From contig NZ_BJOR01000001.1 in the NCBI RefSeq assembly GCF_006540305.1, positions 1,426,001 to 1,490,000 on the forward strand: a stretch of DNA of 64,000 bases. Reading direction: 5' to 3'. Below the pieces are notes generated by a model. The model was not told the DNA's origin. It was given only the letters and a program-made list of their open reading frames with translations, and searched no databases. The translations under genes were made by a program, and so were the position numbers. Below, piece after piece: positions 8,108 to 16,893 of this stretch; position 1 is the stretch's first letter; every line of letters starts with the position of its first letter. Origin of the DNA: Streptomyces sp. 6-11-2 (GTDB lineage: Bacteria > Actinomycetota > Actinomycetes > Streptomycetales > Streptomycetaceae).

Positions 8108-8272
8108 AGCGCCGGCACCCCGGACCGAAGGCCGCGGGGCGCTCGGGGACGTCCGCCCTACCCGACCGGACACCGCTGATCCCGAAGCCGCTGCACCGCC
8201 CGGCCACAACGGCACTGTCCTCCATATGCCGCCACAACGGCAGCCAACCGTCGGAATCACGCTCGTGCTTGG

Positions 8273-9201
8273 CCCACACCTACGTGGACACCAACGTCAC
8301 CGGCACGCTCAACGTGCTGGAGGCGGTGCGTGCCCTGGGCACGCCCCGGCTGGTGCACACCTCCACGAGCGAGACGTGCGGCACCGCCCAGACCGTGCCG
8401 ATCTCCGAGGACCACCCCATCAACACCCAGTCGCCGTAAGCCGCTTCGAAGGCGGGCGCCGACCGGCTCGCCGACAGCTACTACGCGAGCTTCGCCACCC
8501 CCGTGGTGACACTGCGGCCGTTCAACACCTTCGGACCACGCCAGTCGATGCTGCGCGAGGCGGCCCCGGCCGCCCGCCTGGTACACCTCGGCTCGGCCGC
8601 CGAGTACGGTCCGGGACGGCCGGGAACGAAGGCGGCGGAGTCGGCCGCCACCTGCCCGCTCGGCCCGTACGGCGCCACCAAACTCGCGGGCACGGTCGCG
8701 GTGACCGCCTGCGGTCTGGACGCGGTGGTGCTGCGTGTCGGCAACCCGGTGGGTCCGGGGGCACCGGTCACCGGACTGCCCGGCCGGATCACCGCGCTGC
8801 TGCGCGCGGCCGGTCCGGACCCGGACGCGGTGCTGCGGCTCGGCGACCTGTCCGCCCACCGCGACTTCGTGGACGTACGCGATGTGGCCCGCGCGGTGGA
8901 GCTGGCGGTCACGGCCGGCGGTCCGCTGCCTTCGGTGCTCAACATCGGCGGCGGCGAGGCCGTCCGTGTCCGCCGTCTGGTACGGGAGCTGGCCGGGCGG
9001 GCCGGATTCCGGGGCCGTATCGAGGAGGACGGGGGCGGCTCCGCGCGCTCGGCGCGGGTGTCCTGGCAGTGCTCCGACATCGGCGCGGCCGCCCTCGCCC
9101 TGGGCTGGCGGCCGTCGCACACCTTCGACGAGTCGCTGGCCGCGCTGTGGACGGCCGCCGAGCCGGCGTCCCGCGCGCCGGGAGCCGAGGTCGTCCCGTG
9201 A
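8273..9201 (+). pseudogene. Composite NAD-dependent epimerase/dehydratase pseudogene
   Basis: One continuous reading frame carries pieces of two extended SDR enzymes. Part one (about 8273-8547) has TYVDTNVTGTLNVLEA, HTSTSE and EDHPINTQSP. A TAA at 8437-8439 then replaces the tyrosine of the YxxxK catalytic motif, because the next codons read AASKAGADR, and the part ends at RPFNTFGPRQS. Part two (8548-9201) starts mid-fold at RLVHLGSAAEYGP, has its own GPYGATK motif and runs to a normal C-terminus. Both pieces lack the N-terminal nucleotide-binding GxxGxxG. The 3' end overlaps the spherulin-4-like gene (GTGA), so the locus once was an operon. Confidence 0.8.
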
Positions 9202-9860
9202 GCCTGCTGGTTCCGCTGTACGTGCACCCGGCCGAGGATCCGGGTGCCTGGCACCGGCTGATCAGGTCGGCGGCCCGCACGTACGCGGTCGTGCTGAATC
9301 CGGCCGGCGGGCCGGGCGCGGGCCCCGACCCGGCGTTCACGGCGGTGGCCGAGGCGCTGCGGGCGGCCGGTGCCCGGCTGCTCGGCTACGTGGACACCGA
9401 CTACGGAACGCGCGACGCGGCCGAGGTCGCCGACGAGGTGCGCAGGCACCGCGAGTGGTACGCGGCCGACGGCTGCTTCCTGGACCGCGTGACGGCGGCG
9501 CCGGACGGGCTGCCGGCCTGCCGGAAGCTGGTCCGGTCGGCCCGCCGGCTCGGCGCCGGGACGGTGGTGCTGAACCCGGGCGTCCATCCGGCGCCCGGCT
9601 ATGCCCGCATCGCCGATCTGACGGTCACCTTCGAGGGTCACTGGTCGACGTACGTGTCGGCCTTCAGCCGCCCGTCCTGGGCGGCCCGGCAGCCGGCCGA
9701 GCGGTTCTGCCACCTCGTCTACGGGGTGCCCGAGGCGCTCGTGCCGCTCGCGGTGCTGACCGCGTGCGCCCGCGGTGCGGCGGTGTGCGGGCCGGTGGCG
9801 GGAGAACAGCCCAACCCCTGGGCCGGGTTGACCCCGGCACTGACCGGGACGGAGCGATGA
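9198..9860 (+). CDS. Spherulation-specific family 4 (spherulin-4-like) protein
   Basis: A 220-residue protein of the spherulin-4 family, related in fold to GH114-type TIM barrels. Visible features are SLLVPLYVHPAEDPGAW at the start, AVVLNPAGGPG, LLGYVDTDYGTR and the WYAADGCFLDRV strand. No signal peptide is present. GTG 9198 overlaps the pseudogene stop, and its own stop overlaps the next gene (ATGA), so it is tightly coupled to the GH114 gene. In several bacteria these families accompany Pel-like alpha-1,4-galactosaminogalactan genes; the substrate here is inferred from that association only. Confidence 0.82.
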   Translation: MSLLVPLYVHPAEDPGAWHRLIRSAARTYAVVLNPAGGPGAGPDPAFTAVAEALRAAGARLLGYVDTDYGTRDAAEVADEVRRHREWYAADGCFLDRVTAAPDGLPACRKLVRSARRLGAGTVVLNPGVHPAPGYARIADLTVTFEGHWSTYVSAFSRPSWAARQPAERFCHLVYGVPEALVPLAVLTACARGAAVCGPVAGEQPNPWAGLTPALTGTER

Positions 9861-10804
9861 GGATCAGGACACTGACGTGCGCGGCGGCGCTGACCGCGCT
9901 GGCCGCCTCCCTGCTGACGGGGTGCTCGGGCGCCGACCGGGACGAGGGCGGAGCCCCACGGCCCGGTCCGACCAGAACGGCACCGGGCAGCCCTGGCCAT
10001 CCGCCGAACCCGGAGGCGACGCGCTCTCCCACGACAGCCACCACGGAGCCGGAGAGAACGCGCCCTCCCACGACGGCCGGGGCGACCCCCGGCACGCCTC
10101 GAAAGGTCCTGTGGCGGCCGCGCCCCGGACTGGCCTGGCAGTGGCAGCTCAACGGCAGGGCCGATCCCTCGGTCGACGTGCCCGTCTACGACATCGACGG
10201 CTTCGAGAACTCCGCGGCGGACGTGGCCCGTCTGCACCGGGCCGGCCGCAAGGTGATCTGCTACGTCAACGTCGGCGCCTGGGAGGATTTCCGGCCCGAC
10301 AAGGACGCCTTCCCGCGCTCGGTGCTCGGCGCGACCAACGGGTGGGACGGCGAGCGCTGGCTCGACATCCGCCGCCTCTCCGTCCTGCGCCCGATCATGG
10401 AGCGGCGGTTCGACATGTGCCGGGACAAGGGCTTCGACGCGGTGGAACCCGACCTGCTGGAGGCTTACTCCAACCGGACCGGCTTCCCGCTCACCGCGCG
10501 CGACCAGCTCCGCTACAACCGCATGATCGCCGAAGTCGCCCACGAGCGCGGCCTGTCGGTGGGTCTCAAGAACGACCTCCCGCAGATTCCGCAGCTCGTG
10601 GGCGACTTCGACTTCGCCGTCAACGAGGAGTGCGCGCAGTACCGGGAATGCGAGCGGCTCACCCCGTTCGTGAAGGCCGGCAAGGCCGTCTTCCATGTGG
10701 AGTACGCGGTGCCCGCCGACGGCTTCTGTCCGCTCTCGCGCAGGCTGGGCCTGTCGTCCATGCGGAAGAAGCTGGAGCTGGGGGTGTGGCGCGAGCCCTG
10801 CTGA
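9857..10804 (+). CDS. GH114 endo-alpha-1,4-polygalactosaminidase-like lipoprotein
   Basis: A 315-residue exported enzyme. The N-terminus MRIRTLTCAAALTALAASLLTG-C is a lipoprotein signal. A low-complexity Pro/Thr/Ser linker (about 25-85) follows, then the GH114 domain with WQWQLNG, VPVYDIDGF, ICYVNVGAWEDFRPD, GFDAVEPDLLEAY and VGLKND. This family hydrolyses alpha-1,4-linked galactosamine polymers and resembles the hydrolase domain of PelA. It is intact, while the sugar-epimerase gene upstream is broken. It could trim the cell's own surface polysaccharide or attack a foreign, for example fungal, galactosaminogalactan. Confidence 0.88.
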   Translation: MRIRTLTCAAALTALAASLLTGCSGADRDEGGAPRPGPTRTAPGSPGHPPNPEATRSPTTATTEPERTRPPTTAGATPGTPRKVLWRPRPGLAWQWQLNGRADPSVDVPVYDIDGFENSAADVARLHRAGRKVICYVNVGAWEDFRPDKDAFPRSVLGATNGWDGERWLDIRRLSVLRPIMERRFDMCRDKGFDAVEPDLLEAYSNRTGFPLTARDQLRYNRMIAEVAHERGLSVGLKNDLPQIPQLVGDFDFAVNEECAQYRECERLTPFVKAGKAVFHVEYAVPADGFCPLSRRLGLSSMRKKLELGVWREPC

Positions 10805-10835
10805 GCCGGTTCGTCGAGGGCCCGCGGCCTCCAGG

Positions 10836-12194
10836 TCAGACCGTTTCGGGGGTCCTGGTCTCCTCGGTGAAGTCGATCTCCGGCGGCGGGGTCCGGAACA
10901 GGCGGGTGAGGTAGGCGAGGTAGAGCACGCCCACGGCGAGCCAGATCAGGCCCAGGGTGATGGCCTTGCCGTCGAGGCGGGTCAGCAGCCAGATGTCGAC
11001 CGCCGCGCCGATCGCCGGGAAGGCGACGTAGGTGAGCGGGTTCAGTCTGCTGCCCGCGCGGCGCTCGCGCAGGAAGGTGGCGATCACGCTGAGGTTCACC
11101 GAGGTGAAGGCGGTGAACGCGCCGAAGTTGATGAACGACGTGGAGGTCGCCACGTTGAGTCGCAGCGCGATGAGCCCGATGACCCCCGTCAGCACGATGT
11201 TGACGGCCGGGGTGCGGAACCGGGGGTGGACGAACCCGAAGAAGCGGCGGGGCAGCACACCGTCCCGGCCCATCGCGAACAGCAGGCGGGAGGCGCTGGC
11301 CTGGGCGGCGATGCCCGAGGCGAACTGAGCGACCACCAGACCGGCCAGGAAGATCGAGGAGAACAGGCTCCCGGCGATCGTCCTGGCGATCTCGAAGGCG
11401 GCCGAGTCCGGGTCGGCGAAGGTGCTCCCCGGGTGGACGAGCTGGGTCGTGTACGCGAGCAGGACGAAGATTCCGCCGCCGATCAGGGCGATGAGGATGA
11501 TCGCGCGGGGGATGGTGCGCCGCGGCTCGACGGTCTCCTCGGTGAGGGTGGTGACGGCGTCGAAGCCGAGGAAGGAGTACGCGGCGATGGCCGCTCCGGC
11601 CGAGACGCCGACCAGGGTGCTGTTGTCGTTGAGGAACGGCGTGGCGCTGAACAGCCCTCCGGCGCCCGAGTGACGGAAGACGTGGAGCAGCGAGAAGAGC
11701 GCGAAGAAGCCGATGACGAGGACCTGGAAGATCATGAGCAGGTCGTTGGTCTTCTCCGCGGTGCGGATGCCGCGCACGTTCAACGCGGTGGTGATCGCGA
11801 TGAAGCCGACGATCCAGACCCAGAAGGGCACGCCGGGGAACTGGGCGTGCAGGTAGGCGCCGCCGATCAGCCAGATGACCATGGGCAGGAAGAAGTAGTC
11901 GAGGAGCGTCGCCCACCCGACGAGGAAGCCCGCCCTGGAGTCGATGGCCCGCCGCACGTAGGTGTAGGCCGAGCCCGCCACCGGATGGGCCGCGGCCATC
12001 TTGCCGTAGCTGTGCGCGGTGAAGATCATCGCGACCATGGCCAGCAGGTAGGCGGTCGGCACGGTGCCGTTGGTCGTCTGCGCGATGACTCCGTACGTGC
12101 CGAGCACGATCAGGGGGGTCATGTAGGCGAGGCCGAAGGCGACGACCGATCTGAGGGTCAGGGTCCGGTTCAGCGTCGGGGTGGGCTGTTCCAT
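10836..12194 (-). CDS. APC-superfamily amino acid/amine permease
   Basis: A 452-residue integral membrane protein with about 12 hydrophobic segments. The N-terminal half shows the APC pattern VVAFGLAYMTPLIVLGTYG, then GKMAAAHPVAGSAYTYV, and SFLGFDAVTTLTEETVEP in the middle. It probably imports an amino acid or amine by proton symport. The start is ATG 12194 after CTGGAG; the longer frame upstream has a proline/arginine-rich composition not seen in the family. The nitrilase-fold gene lies 94 bp upstream on the same strand. Substrate unknown; the nearby ligase suggests an amine. Confidence 0.9.
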   Translation of the reverse strand: MEQPTPTLNRTLTLRSVVAFGLAYMTPLIVLGTYGVIAQTTNGTVPTAYLLAMVAMIFTAHSYGKMAAAHPVAGSAYTYVRRAIDSRAGFLVGWATLLDYFFLPMVIWLIGGAYLHAQFPGVPFWVWIVGFIAITTALNVRGIRTAEKTNDLLMIFQVLVIGFFALFSLLHVFRHSGAGGLFSATPFLNDNSTLVGVSAGAAIAAYSFLGFDAVTTLTEETVEPRRTIPRAIILIALIGGGIFVLLAYTTQLVHPGSTFADPDSAAFEIARTIAGSLFSSIFLAGLVVAQFASGIAAQASASRLLFAMGRDGVLPRRFFGFVHPRFRTPAVNIVLTGVIGLIALRLNVATSTSFINFGAFTAFTSVNLSVIATFLRERRAGSRLNPLTYVAFPAIGAAVDIWLLTRLDGKAITLGLIWLAVGVLYLAYLTRLFRTPPPEIDFTEETRTPETV

Positions 12195-12288
12195 GGCGGG
12201 GCTCCAGGGGGCGCGTAGGGGCCGGGCGGGCTTCCGGGGATGTCTCGGCGGGCGAGGGGGACGGGGCGGAGGCGAATGTGCCGGGCGG

Positions 12289-13179
12289 TCAGCCGCCGGC
12301 GCGGCGGTCCGGATTCCAGCGGCGGGGGTCGATCCGCCCCTGGTACAGCGGCAGTTCGATCGGGGCGTCACCGTCCTGGAACTGGTCCCACACACGGTTG
12401 AGGCCCGCCGTGCCGTGGGTCCGGACCCGGGTGACGTCGTCGAGGTCGAGCACATCGGTGAGGACGGTGGGCAGGGCGTCGGGGGCCTCGACCCGTACCC
12501 GGCCCTCCGGGTCCACCACGAGACTGCGGCCGGTGCCGACCGGGCCCGCGGTGTTGACGCTGATCACGTAGACCTGGTTCACCATGGCGTTGGCCCGGGC
12601 GAGGACCAGTTCCTGGGCACGGTCGGCGGTCGTCGTCATGACCGGATTGACGATCACTTCCGCGCCCATCCAGGCAAGATGCCGGGAGACCTCGGGGAAC
12701 CACGCGTCGTAGCAGATCGCGAAGCCGATCCGGCCCGCCTCGGCCAGGTCGGCCACGACGAAGCGGTCGCCGGGGTCGTACGGCTCGTAGGGGCGCCAGG
12801 GGAAGACCTTGCGGTAGGAGGCCGCGAGCCGGCCCTCGGGCGAGAAGGCCAGAGCGGTGTTGAACAGCTCGCCCCGCGGACCACGCTCGCACACGCTGCC
12901 GGGCAGCAGCCAGATGCCCAGGTCACCCGCCAGCTCGGCGAGCATCCTGGTCCGGGGGCCGTCCAGCGGCTCCGCGGACTCCCTCAGCTGGGCGTCCCGC
13001 TCCTTCCGGGAACCCTCCACGCCGCACAGGTGCAGCTCGGGATGAACCACCAGGCGGGTCCCGGGGAACCTCGCGAGGAGGTCCTGGACCTCGTCGGCGA
13101 AGCCGGCCAGCGGCGAGCGGGAGGAGCGCGGAGGGGCCTGCGCGAGGGCGATGGGCAGGGGCCGGGACACGGGAGTCAC
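12289..13179 (-). CDS. Carbon-nitrogen hydrolase (nitrilase superfamily amidase)
   Basis: A 296-residue enzyme with the nitrilase triad: Glu48 (HPELHLCG), Lys124 (YRKVFPW) and Cys156 (AICYDAWFPE), numbered from GTG 13179. The fold boundary SVNTAGPVGTGRSLVVDPEGR is also typical. Likely reaction is hydrolysis of a carboxamide to acid and ammonia, an aliphatic or gamma-glutamyl-type amide being possible. The start is uncertain between GTGs at 13182, 13179 and 13170. It diverges from a GntR regulator and is followed by an APC permease, so import and deamidation may be linked. Confidence 0.87.
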   Translation of the reverse strand: MTPVSRPLPIALAQAPPRSSRSPLAGFADEVQDLLARFPGTRLVVHPELHLCGVEGSRKERDAQLRESAEPLDGPRTRMLAELAGDLGIWLLPGSVCERGPRGELFNTALAFSPEGRLAASYRKVFPWRPYEPYDPGDRFVVADLAEAGRIGFAICYDAWFPEVSRHLAWMGAEVIVNPVMTTTADRAQELVLARANAMVNQVYVISVNTAGPVGTGRSLVVDPEGRVRVEAPDALPTVLTDVLDLDDVTRVRTHGTAGLNRVWDQFQDGDAPIELPLYQGRIDPRRWNPDRRAGG

Positions 13180-13227
13180 CACTTTCGGACAGCAGGTGGC
13201 CTGATGGCGAAAAAAAATAGAGCACGA

Positions 13228-13261
13228 TGAGCACTTAAACAAGAGTGTTCAAGATGAGCAC
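13228..13261. promoter_or_regulatory. Three alternating half-sites, candidate GntR operator
   Basis: Between the divergent nitrilase and GntR genes lie GAGCACT (13228), AGTGTTC (13243) and GAGCACT (13255). They alternate in orientation so that two overlapping inverted repeats share the middle half-site. The flanking GATGAGCACTT is repeated 27 bp apart. A run of eight A residues (13210 region) sits next to them in an otherwise very G+C-rich background. The arrangement suits cooperative binding by the adjacent regulator. Confidence 0.5.
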
Positions 13262-13280
13262 TTTTGAGTACGGTGTCGCC

Positions 13281-14048
13281 ATGCCCGGCTCCCCCGTGAA
13301 CTCCCGCCCGGCGCGCGCGGAGCAGGCCACGCACGGCCTGAACGCGCCGCCGCTCACCGCCATCCGGCGGCTGTCCGCCCTGGACGCCGTACGGGCCCGG
13401 ATCGCGCTCGCCGTCGATCTCGGCCTGCTGGCGCCCGGTGAGCGGCTGCCGGGCAGCGACCGGATCGCCGAGGCCCTGGGCGTTTCCGAGATCACGGTCC
13501 GCCGGGCCCTGGTGGCGCTGTGCAAGGAGGGCGTGCTGGAGCGCAGACGCGGCCGCACCGGCGGGACGCTGGTGGCCGAACGGCCCGCGCACTCGACGGT
13601 CGGGGCCATCGAGACGTACCGGGCGGCATCGGCCGACGTGCACCAGCTGATCGACCACCGGCTCGTCCTGGAGTGCGGGGTCGCCCATCTGGCCGCGGTC
13701 CGCGGCCTCGGCCCGGAGTCCGCGCGGGAACTGGACCGGCTGGTCGATGAGATGGACCGGGCCCCGAGCTGGGCGGAGTTCCACGGCTGCGACGAGCGGT
13801 TCCACATGGCGGTGGCCGCCGCGACCGGACTCGACTCCGTCGCCGAGCCCTACGGCGCCGTGCTACGGGAGCTGTACCGCTACTACCTGCCCTACCCGCT
13901 CGACTTCCTGCGCCACTCCAACGACGAGCACCGCGCCCTGGTGAAGGCGATTCTGCGCGGGGACGCGGCGGAGGCGGCCGAGGTGGCGCGCCGGCATGTC
14001 GAGGAACTCCACAAGAGCATGTTCATGGACCTCCTCGACCGACGCTGA
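13281..14048 (+). CDS. GntR-family regulator, FCD subfamily
   Basis: A 255-residue regulator. The winged helix-turn-helix (about residues 30-95) contains LLAPGERLPGSDRIAEALGV, EITVRRALVALCKEGVLERR and GRTGGTLVAE. The FCD domain follows, with FHMAVAAATGL and SNDEHRALVKAILRGD. Upstream in-frame starts exist at 13245 and 13254. They fall inside the inverted repeats that look like its operator, so I place the start at ATG 13281. It is divergent from the nitrilase/permease pair and followed by a glutamine-synthetase-like gene, all of which it may control. Confidence 0.85.
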   Translation: MPGSPVNSRPARAEQATHGLNAPPLTAIRRLSALDAVRARIALAVDLGLLAPGERLPGSDRIAEALGVSEITVRRALVALCKEGVLERRRGRTGGTLVAERPAHSTVGAIETYRAASADVHQLIDHRLVLECGVAHLAAVRGLGPESARELDRLVDEMDRAPSWAEFHGCDERFHMAVAAATGLDSVAEPYGAVLRELYRYYLPYPLDFLRHSNDEHRALVKAILRGDAAEAAEVARRHVEELHKSMFMDLLDRR

Positions 14049-14270
14049 CCGGAACGGGCGGTCCACTGCCGCGCCGGGCGCACCCCTGCCCCGGCCGGCC
14101 CGGCGCACCCACGGCCGGCCCCGGCACCCGCACCCGGCCGCCGCGGCGTTCGCCCACATCAGCGAAGTGATCCGGGGCAGGGGCCTCGGCCGTCGGCGCC
14201 CCGGCGGCGATCACACTCAAGAGCACGACCGCGGAGCCGATCACGGCCGCACGCGGTGAAGGAGGATGCC
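14049..14270. other. Intergenic region before the ligase gene
   Basis: A 222-bp gap with very high G+C. No strong hairpin is seen. The leftward strand could encode a short hydrophobic peptide (start near 14244: MIGSAVVLLSVIAAGAPTAE), but no ribosome site or family supports it. The only clear signal is the GAAGGAGG ribosome site at 14258-14265 for the next gene. Confidence 0.4.
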
Positions 14271-15617
14271 ATGTCCACCGCGCGCGAGGAGCGGGCCCGG
14301 GCGGCCGGGGAGGCCGACCGGCTGACGGCGCAGGGAGTGAGCGGGGTCGTCCTCACCATGGTGGACACCGCGGGCATCACCCGTATCAAGACCGTGCCGG
14401 TCTCGGCGCTGCCCGACGCCGTGCGGTGGGGTGTCGCCATGCCGCCGGTCTTCGACCTGTTCCTGGCCGACGACTCCGTCACGGGCGGCGGGCTCACCGG
14501 CGCCCCCGAGGGCGACCTGAGGCTCCTGCCCGACCTCGGCCGGCTGACCCCGCTGGCCGCGCAGCCCGGCTGGGCCTGGGCGCCTGCCGACCGCCACGAC
14601 CAGCGGGGCACTCCGTACCCCGGCTGTCAACGTCTGTTCGCCCGGCGGATGACCGAGCGGGCCGCCGAACGCGGGCTCGCCCTGCGGATGGGCTTCGAGA
14701 CCGAGTGGGTGGTCGGCCGGGACGCGGACCCGTCCCGGTCCCGCCCGGCCGCGGGCCCCGCGTACGGCATGGCACGCTTCGTCGAGCTGTCCGACTACCT
14801 GCGCGACGTGCTGGACGCCCTCGTCGCGCAGGGTGTCGCCGTGCAGCAGCTGCACCCGGAGTACGCGCCCGGCCAGTTCGAGGTGTCCGTGGCACCCTCG
14901 GACCCGGTGGGAGCGGCCGATCTGGCGGTGCTCGTGCGGGAGACGGTCAGGGCGGTCTCCGCGCGGCACGGGCTGACGGCGTCGTTCGCCCCGGTCGTCG
15001 AGGCGGGAGCGGTCGGCAACGGTCGCCACCTGCACCTCAGTCTCTGGCAGGACGGCCGGAACCTGTGCCGGGACGGGGACGGCCGGCACGGCATGACGGC
15101 GGTCTGCGAGGCGTTCCTCGCGGGCGTCCTGCGGGAGCTGCCCGCGCTGCTCGCCCTCGGTGCGCCCTCGGCCGCCAGCTATCTGCGGCTCGAACCCTCG
15201 CGCTGGGCCGGCGCGTTCCAGTGCTGGGGCCCGGAGAACCGGGAGGCCGCGATCCGCTTCGTCGCCGGGGCGCCGGACGCCGACTGGGCGGCGAACGCCG
15301 AGATCAAGAGTTTCGACGCGGCGGCCAACCCCTACCTGGCGGTGGGCGCGGTCATCGCCGCCGGCCTCGCCGGAATCGACGCCGCCGCGACCCTCCCGCC
15401 GCCCGTCGTGGGTGACCCCGCCGAGGTGGGAGGGCACAAGCGGCTGCCCACCTCGCTCACCGAGGCGCTGGCGCACTTCGAGCGGTCGGCGGTGCTGCGC
15501 GAGGCGCTCGGGGAGCCGCTGTTCGGCGCGGTCGTCGCCGTACGGCGTGCGGAGGCCGCGCGGTTCGAGGGGGCGACCCCGCAGAGCATCGTGGCGGCCA
15601 CCCGCCTGCGGTACTGA
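14271..15617 (+). CDS. Glutamine-synthetase-family ligase (gamma-glutamyl-amine synthetase-like)
   Basis: A 448-residue GS-I fold protein. Active-site blocks are present: GFETEW, QLHPEYAPGQFEVS, NGRHLHLSLW, PSRWAGAFQCWGPENREAAIRF and the C-terminal NAEIKSFD. Streptomycetes carry several non-housekeeping GlnA-like ligases; two characterised ones glutamylate polyamines or ethanolamine rather than ammonia. The neighbours (APC permease, nitrilase-fold amidase, GntR) support amine utilisation by gamma-glutamylation rather than nitrogen assimilation. ATG 14271 has GAAGGAGG six bases upstream. No adenylylation-site argument can be made from the sequence by eye. Confidence 0.85.
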   Translation: MSTAREERARAAGEADRLTAQGVSGVVLTMVDTAGITRIKTVPVSALPDAVRWGVAMPPVFDLFLADDSVTGGGLTGAPEGDLRLLPDLGRLTPLAAQPGWAWAPADRHDQRGTPYPGCQRLFARRMTERAAERGLALRMGFETEWVVGRDADPSRSRPAAGPAYGMARFVELSDYLRDVLDALVAQGVAVQQLHPEYAPGQFEVSVAPSDPVGAADLAVLVRETVRAVSARHGLTASFAPVVEAGAVGNGRHLHLSLWQDGRNLCRDGDGRHGMTAVCEAFLAGVLRELPALLALGAPSAASYLRLEPSRWAGAFQCWGPENREAAIRFVAGAPDADWAANAEIKSFDAAANPYLAVGAVIAAGLAGIDAAATLPPPVVGDPAEVGGHKRLPTSLTEALAHFERSAVLREALGEPLFGAVVAVRRAEAARFEGATPQSIVAATRLRY

Positions 15618-15654
15618 CGGCCGGCGACCGGCCGCCGAAGGGCCCGCGCTCTGT

Positions 15655-15689
15655 CCTTCCCCCCGGTGCGCCTGGCACCGGGAGGAAGG
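15655..15689. terminator. Bidirectional terminator between ligase gene and hemE
   Basis: A 15-bp stem with one mismatch and a five-base GCCTG loop lies in the 80-bp gap between two convergent genes. It can fold on either strand and should stop both transcripts. Confidence 0.75.
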
Positions 15690-15697
15690 GCGGCAGG

Positions 15698-16768
15698 TCA
15701 GCGGGCGGTCTGCGTGTGGACGTACTCGACGAGGTGGGTGAGCGCGTCGGGGTCGGTCGAGGGCATGACGCCGTGGCCGAGGTTGAAGATGTGGCCCTCC
15801 AGTCCAGCGGCCGCGTCCAGCACCTCCTGGGCCTTGGTCTCCATGGCCTTCCGGGGCGCGAACACCACGGTCGGGTCGAGGTTGCCCTGGAGCGCCTTGC
15901 CGGGGCCGACGCGGCGCGCGGCCTCGTCGAGGGGGACCCGCCAGTCGACGCCGACGACGTCCGCGCCGGCCTCGCCCATCAGGCCGAGCAGCTCGCCGGT
16001 GCCGACGCCGAAGTGGATGCGCGGGACGCCGTACCCGGCGACGGCCTCGAAGACCTTGGCGGAGGCGGGCAGCACCGAGCGGCGGTAGTCGACCGGCGAG
16101 AGAGCGCCGGCCCAGGAGTCGAAGAGCTGCACGGCGCTCGCGCCCGCCTCGATCTGCACCTTCAGGAAGGCGGTCGTGATGGCGGCGAGGCGGTCGAGCA
16201 GGTCGGCCCACAGCTCGGGGTCGCCGTACATCATCGCCTTGGCGTTCTCGTACGTCCGGGAGGGGCCGCCCTCCACGAGGTAGCTCGCGAGGGTGAAGGG
16301 GGCGCCGGCGAAGCCGATGAGCGGGGTGGAGCCGAGTTCGCGGGTGAGCAGGCCGATCGCCTCGGTGACGTAGGAGACGTCCTCGGGGGTCAGGTCGCGC
16401 AGCCGCGCGAGGTCCTCGCGGGTGCGCACCGGGCGCTCGACGACTGGGCCGATGCCGGGCTTGATGTCGAGGTCGATGCCGATGGCCTTGAGGGGCACGA
16501 CGATGTCGCTGAAGTAGATCGCCGCGTCCACGTTGTGCCGGCGGACCGGCTGGAGGGTGATCTCGGTGACCAGCTCCGGGCGCATGCAGGACTCGAGCAT
16601 CGGGATGCCCTCGCGCACCTTGCGGTACTCGGGCAGGGAGCGCCCGGCCTGCCGCATGAACCACACGGGCGTGTGCGGCACGGGTTCACGCCTGCACGCC
16701 TTCAGGAAGGCGGAGTCGTAGGTGGCTGTCTGCGGCTGCCGGCTTGCGGGCGTCTGGTTGGCACTCAC
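15698..16768 (-). CDS. hemE: Uroporphyrinogen decarboxylase
   Basis: A 356-residue cytoplasmic enzyme that removes four acetate carboxyls from uroporphyrinogen III to give coproporphyrinogen III in haem synthesis. Signatures are [16 protein letters not shown] (about 34-49), the aspartate-bearing [13 protein letters not shown] and [17 protein letters not shown]. Length is normal. It starts at GTG 16768 and diverges from the DUF3000 gene 125 bp away. The ribosome site is weak. Confidence 0.97.
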   Translation of the reverse strand: MSANQTPASRQPQTATYDSAFLKACRREPVPHTPVWFMRQAGRSLPEYRKVREGIPMLESCMRPELVTEITLQPVRRHNVDAAIYFSDIVVPLKAIGIDLDIKPGIGPVVERPVRTREDLARLRDLTPEDVSYVTEAIGLLTRELGSTPLIGFAGAPFTLASYLVEGGPSRTYENAKAMMYGDPELWADLLDRLAAITTAFLKVQIEAGASAVQLFDSWAGALSPVDYRRSVLPASAKVFEAVAGYGVPRIHFGVGTGELLGLMGEAGADVVGVDWRVPLDEAARRVGPGKALQGNLDPTVVFAPRKAMETKAQEVLDAAAGLEGHIFNLGHGVMPSTDPDALTHLVEYVHTQTAR

Positions 16769-16893
16769 GCCCGCAAGTCTCGCATGCCCCCGATGACGCG
16801 AAGGCCCCGGTGTGCGGCCCCCGGACGGCGCCGCCGACGGCGGCGGGGTGTCTTGCCCTGCACAAAGGCCCGGTTCCCCTTAATCTTCCCGGC

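Noticed and set aside
14023..14244. Leftward 73-residue frame with a signal-peptide-like start
   Set aside because: No ribosome site, no family, and the C-terminal part is a low-complexity shadow of the GntR gene end.
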